Assembly: GCA_965153455.1 (NCBI GenBank)
Contig: OZ234493.1
Span: 7,864,213 to 7,928,212, forward strand
From: Sphagnum compactum
Lineage: Eukaryota > Bryophyta > Sphagnopsida > Sphagnales
Length of the DNA: 64,000 nucleotides
Direction: 5' to 3'
A program made the position numbers and the translations under genes. Numbering within the stretch: position 1 is the first letter of the stretch; the number at the start of each line of letters is the position of its first letter. Of this stretch, positions 61,986 to 64,000 are shown piece after piece. Under the pieces are notes generated by a model. The model ran no database searches. It worked only from the letters and a program-made list of their open reading frames with translations, and was not told the origin of the DNA.

Positions 61986-64000
61986 GTACCTACCTACTTA
62001 CTATTTACCTACTTACCTACCTACCTAATTACTACTATTTATATTTTTTGAAACCATAAAATTAAATATAAAATTGATGCCTAGAATATAATTAAAACAT
62101 CCAAGTTGGGATTATTGTTCAAAGGTTTATTTAAATGAATATCTTCTTTGAATTTCTTGACATTAAATGATGAAATACATTTTTATTAATGATATCCAAA
62201 GAATTTCAAAAGAAATCCACATGCCCCAAATTGACATTGTTTTATATGTTTTCATGTGATGGGTAATAAAAGCTATAAATTTGATATTCATTAATTTATC
62301 AAAGTATTTGGTCATTTATGATGAAAAGTGGATGGTAATGAGTGTTAGTATGGATAATTTTTAAAATCATGATTGATTAGATCCAACATAGAAGAAAATG
62401 GATAATGGATGGATGTTATTCATCAAAGAATGATAAATGAATGTTCATGGATGAATTATGACAATAAGTTTTTTCAAAATAAATCAAAAAAATGTTTACA
62501 TGCGTTTTTGTATTTTGTGTGGGGCCAATGGATGTGGAGGCTGATTTGGGGAAAAAGGTGGGGAATTGAACATGTCAAAAGAATTGTGGAAGGACATCAA
62601 TGACATAATAAATTATTGTGAATTCAATTAGCCATTGTTTGGGTTTATAAATGGGCCATAATATTGTGACATTATTATTATTTGATAATAAAATGGTAAG
62701 ATGTTTCCACTCTTATGAATGTAGATCAAAATTTGGAGTTTAATTATGGGAATGCTTGATATGAGTGCACAAGGTGCTATAGCTCCAAAGTTGAAAATAC
62801 AAGAAGAGGAGAATCCTAACGTATAAATTGAAAAAATATTTAGTTGCAAATATAAATAATCAAAAAGACCAAATTGCAAAAATATATGATAGATCAATAA
62901 TTGTTGAAGAAACGTCAAAAACAAAACTATTGATATGCATAGATTGAAGGGTTGAACAAAAAATGAACTATGCATGACATGTAGCAATAATATGAATTAC
63001 ATAGGAACCTTATTAAATATCATGATTTAAGTGTGCAAAAGGTTTACTATTTTTGGTTACATGTATCATTTTATTCTTGACAAATAAAGGAAATGTGCGT
63101 ATATTTGTGGTGATTTAATATGAAGTCAATTGAAAGAATTGAATCATTTTAACAAAAATCAAGGAAGGGGTTTTAAGGTTCAAGGTCATGGAAGAAAAAG
63201 GAAAATTATTTTTAATTTACAAGTGGAAATGATGAAAAAATGGCAAAGGAAAAAACCTTGCATGAGTCTTGTAGTCCTAAATGCATATGTTAGAATCAAG
63301 GAACATAATAGTTTTAAAACATTTTTTCATTTGAAAATTGAGCAAATGCAATATTATAACACAAATTTCTTTAAAAAATTAAACATGGGGGTTTTAAACA
63401 CGTGATTAAAAATTACACATAATAGTTGGATAATGCAATATTTGAATGCATTTTGTCACAAGTATTTTCCAGTATTAGACATGTACATATCAATTGGGTA
63501 AGCATATATATATATTTTAAAAATGCACTACAAAGAATTTGCATATGAACAACTAGTTTTTTAGACTATTTTTCAATCATAAATGCCACATGTGATTACA
63601 ATTTGCTCTAGTCGATTTAGACAAGTCACATAAAATTTCAATCGCAAAAACAAAACGTGGCATGAAGTTCAAATGACAATCGCATAAAGATGCAACTTAT
63701 ATGAACGTTTCATGCATCCAAACAAGCTTACATGGCATTGTCATTTTACAACTGCTTTTACAATTAAGCAATGTAGTTGTATTATTTACATGAACATTTC
63801 TAAATATATAATATTTAAATATTAAAAATAAGATTATTACTTTTGTATTTACATATATTATATTATCGATAATTTCATGAATTTCAACTTATAAGTTGTT
63901 GACATGTGTCATTACCTAGGCCAGGCTAAAAACCTAGTTTATGTTACTAATAAGGCCGCCTAATTCATCTACCTAGTAATCTAAGTAGGTAGGGAATATT
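61986..64000. other. AT-rich intergenic DNA
   Basis: Begins with a CTAC-type simple repeat (about 61990-62030). Frames at 62409-62603, 62628-62987 and 63130-63405 show no motifs. No gene is supported. Confidence 0.45.

Overview
The window looks like repeat-rich, AT-rich nuclear DNA of a land plant with a large genome. The reasons are one intron-containing plant-type thioredoxin h gene, a plant chromovirus-type Ty3/gypsy retrotransposon, decayed hAT and Mutator-like transposases, plant-style microsatellites, and long stretches with no open frame. Several decayed families (the hAT, MULE and kinase-like relics) resemble multicopy proteins I associate with seed-free plants and gymnosperms, but the exact lineage cannot be fixed from this window. 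No bacterial operons, rRNA, tRNA or CRISPR arrays were seen.

The only gene I consider intact is the thioredoxin h at 17088-18439 (+), with three exons joined at phase-0 GT-AG introns, a WCGPC active site and 117 residues. Its 5' region carries GAA and CTC microsatellites and a telo-box-like motif. Its second intron carries a tandem repeat. The roughly 2 kb downstream is less AT-rich and more gene-like than the rest and may be its 3' transcript region or another, unrecognised transcript.

The rest is mobile-element debris. From left to right: a GC-rich minisatellite island (9.5-9.85 kb); a kinase-like pseudogene (11.7-12.7 kb, -); small inverted-repeat elements (14.2 and 16.0 kb); the thioredoxin locus; a second GC-rich island sharing a flank with the first (24.5-24.85 kb); a long degenerate satellite of about 40 bp units (27.1-28.0 kb); a hAT transposase pseudogene (30.85-33.19 kb, -); a 26-bp minisatellite (35.3 kb); a hairpin MITE (37.3 kb); unrecognised coding relics (39.7-40.1 and 41.5-42.8 kb, -); a MULE transposase relic (43.2-43.9 kb, +); and a Ty3/gypsy integrase fragment (53.5-54.4 kb, -).

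The best-resolved structure is a whole Ty3/gypsy chromovirus at 55037-61980 (- strand). It has TGTCAC...GTGACA LTRs, a perfect CCTAT target duplication, a purine tract, and gag, zinc knuckle, reverse transcriptase, RNase H, integrase and chromodomain in order. It is dead through stops, frameshifts and a damaged RT catalytic motif. Two inverted-repeat elements of about 750 bp lie inside it, one splitting gag and one splitting an LTR. Their ends resemble each other, so they may be two members of one uncharacterised DNA-transposon family.

I found no convincing new multi-gene system. The most novel candidates are the nested inverted-repeat family, the kinase-like relic, the two GC-rich islands and the unrecognised coding relics.
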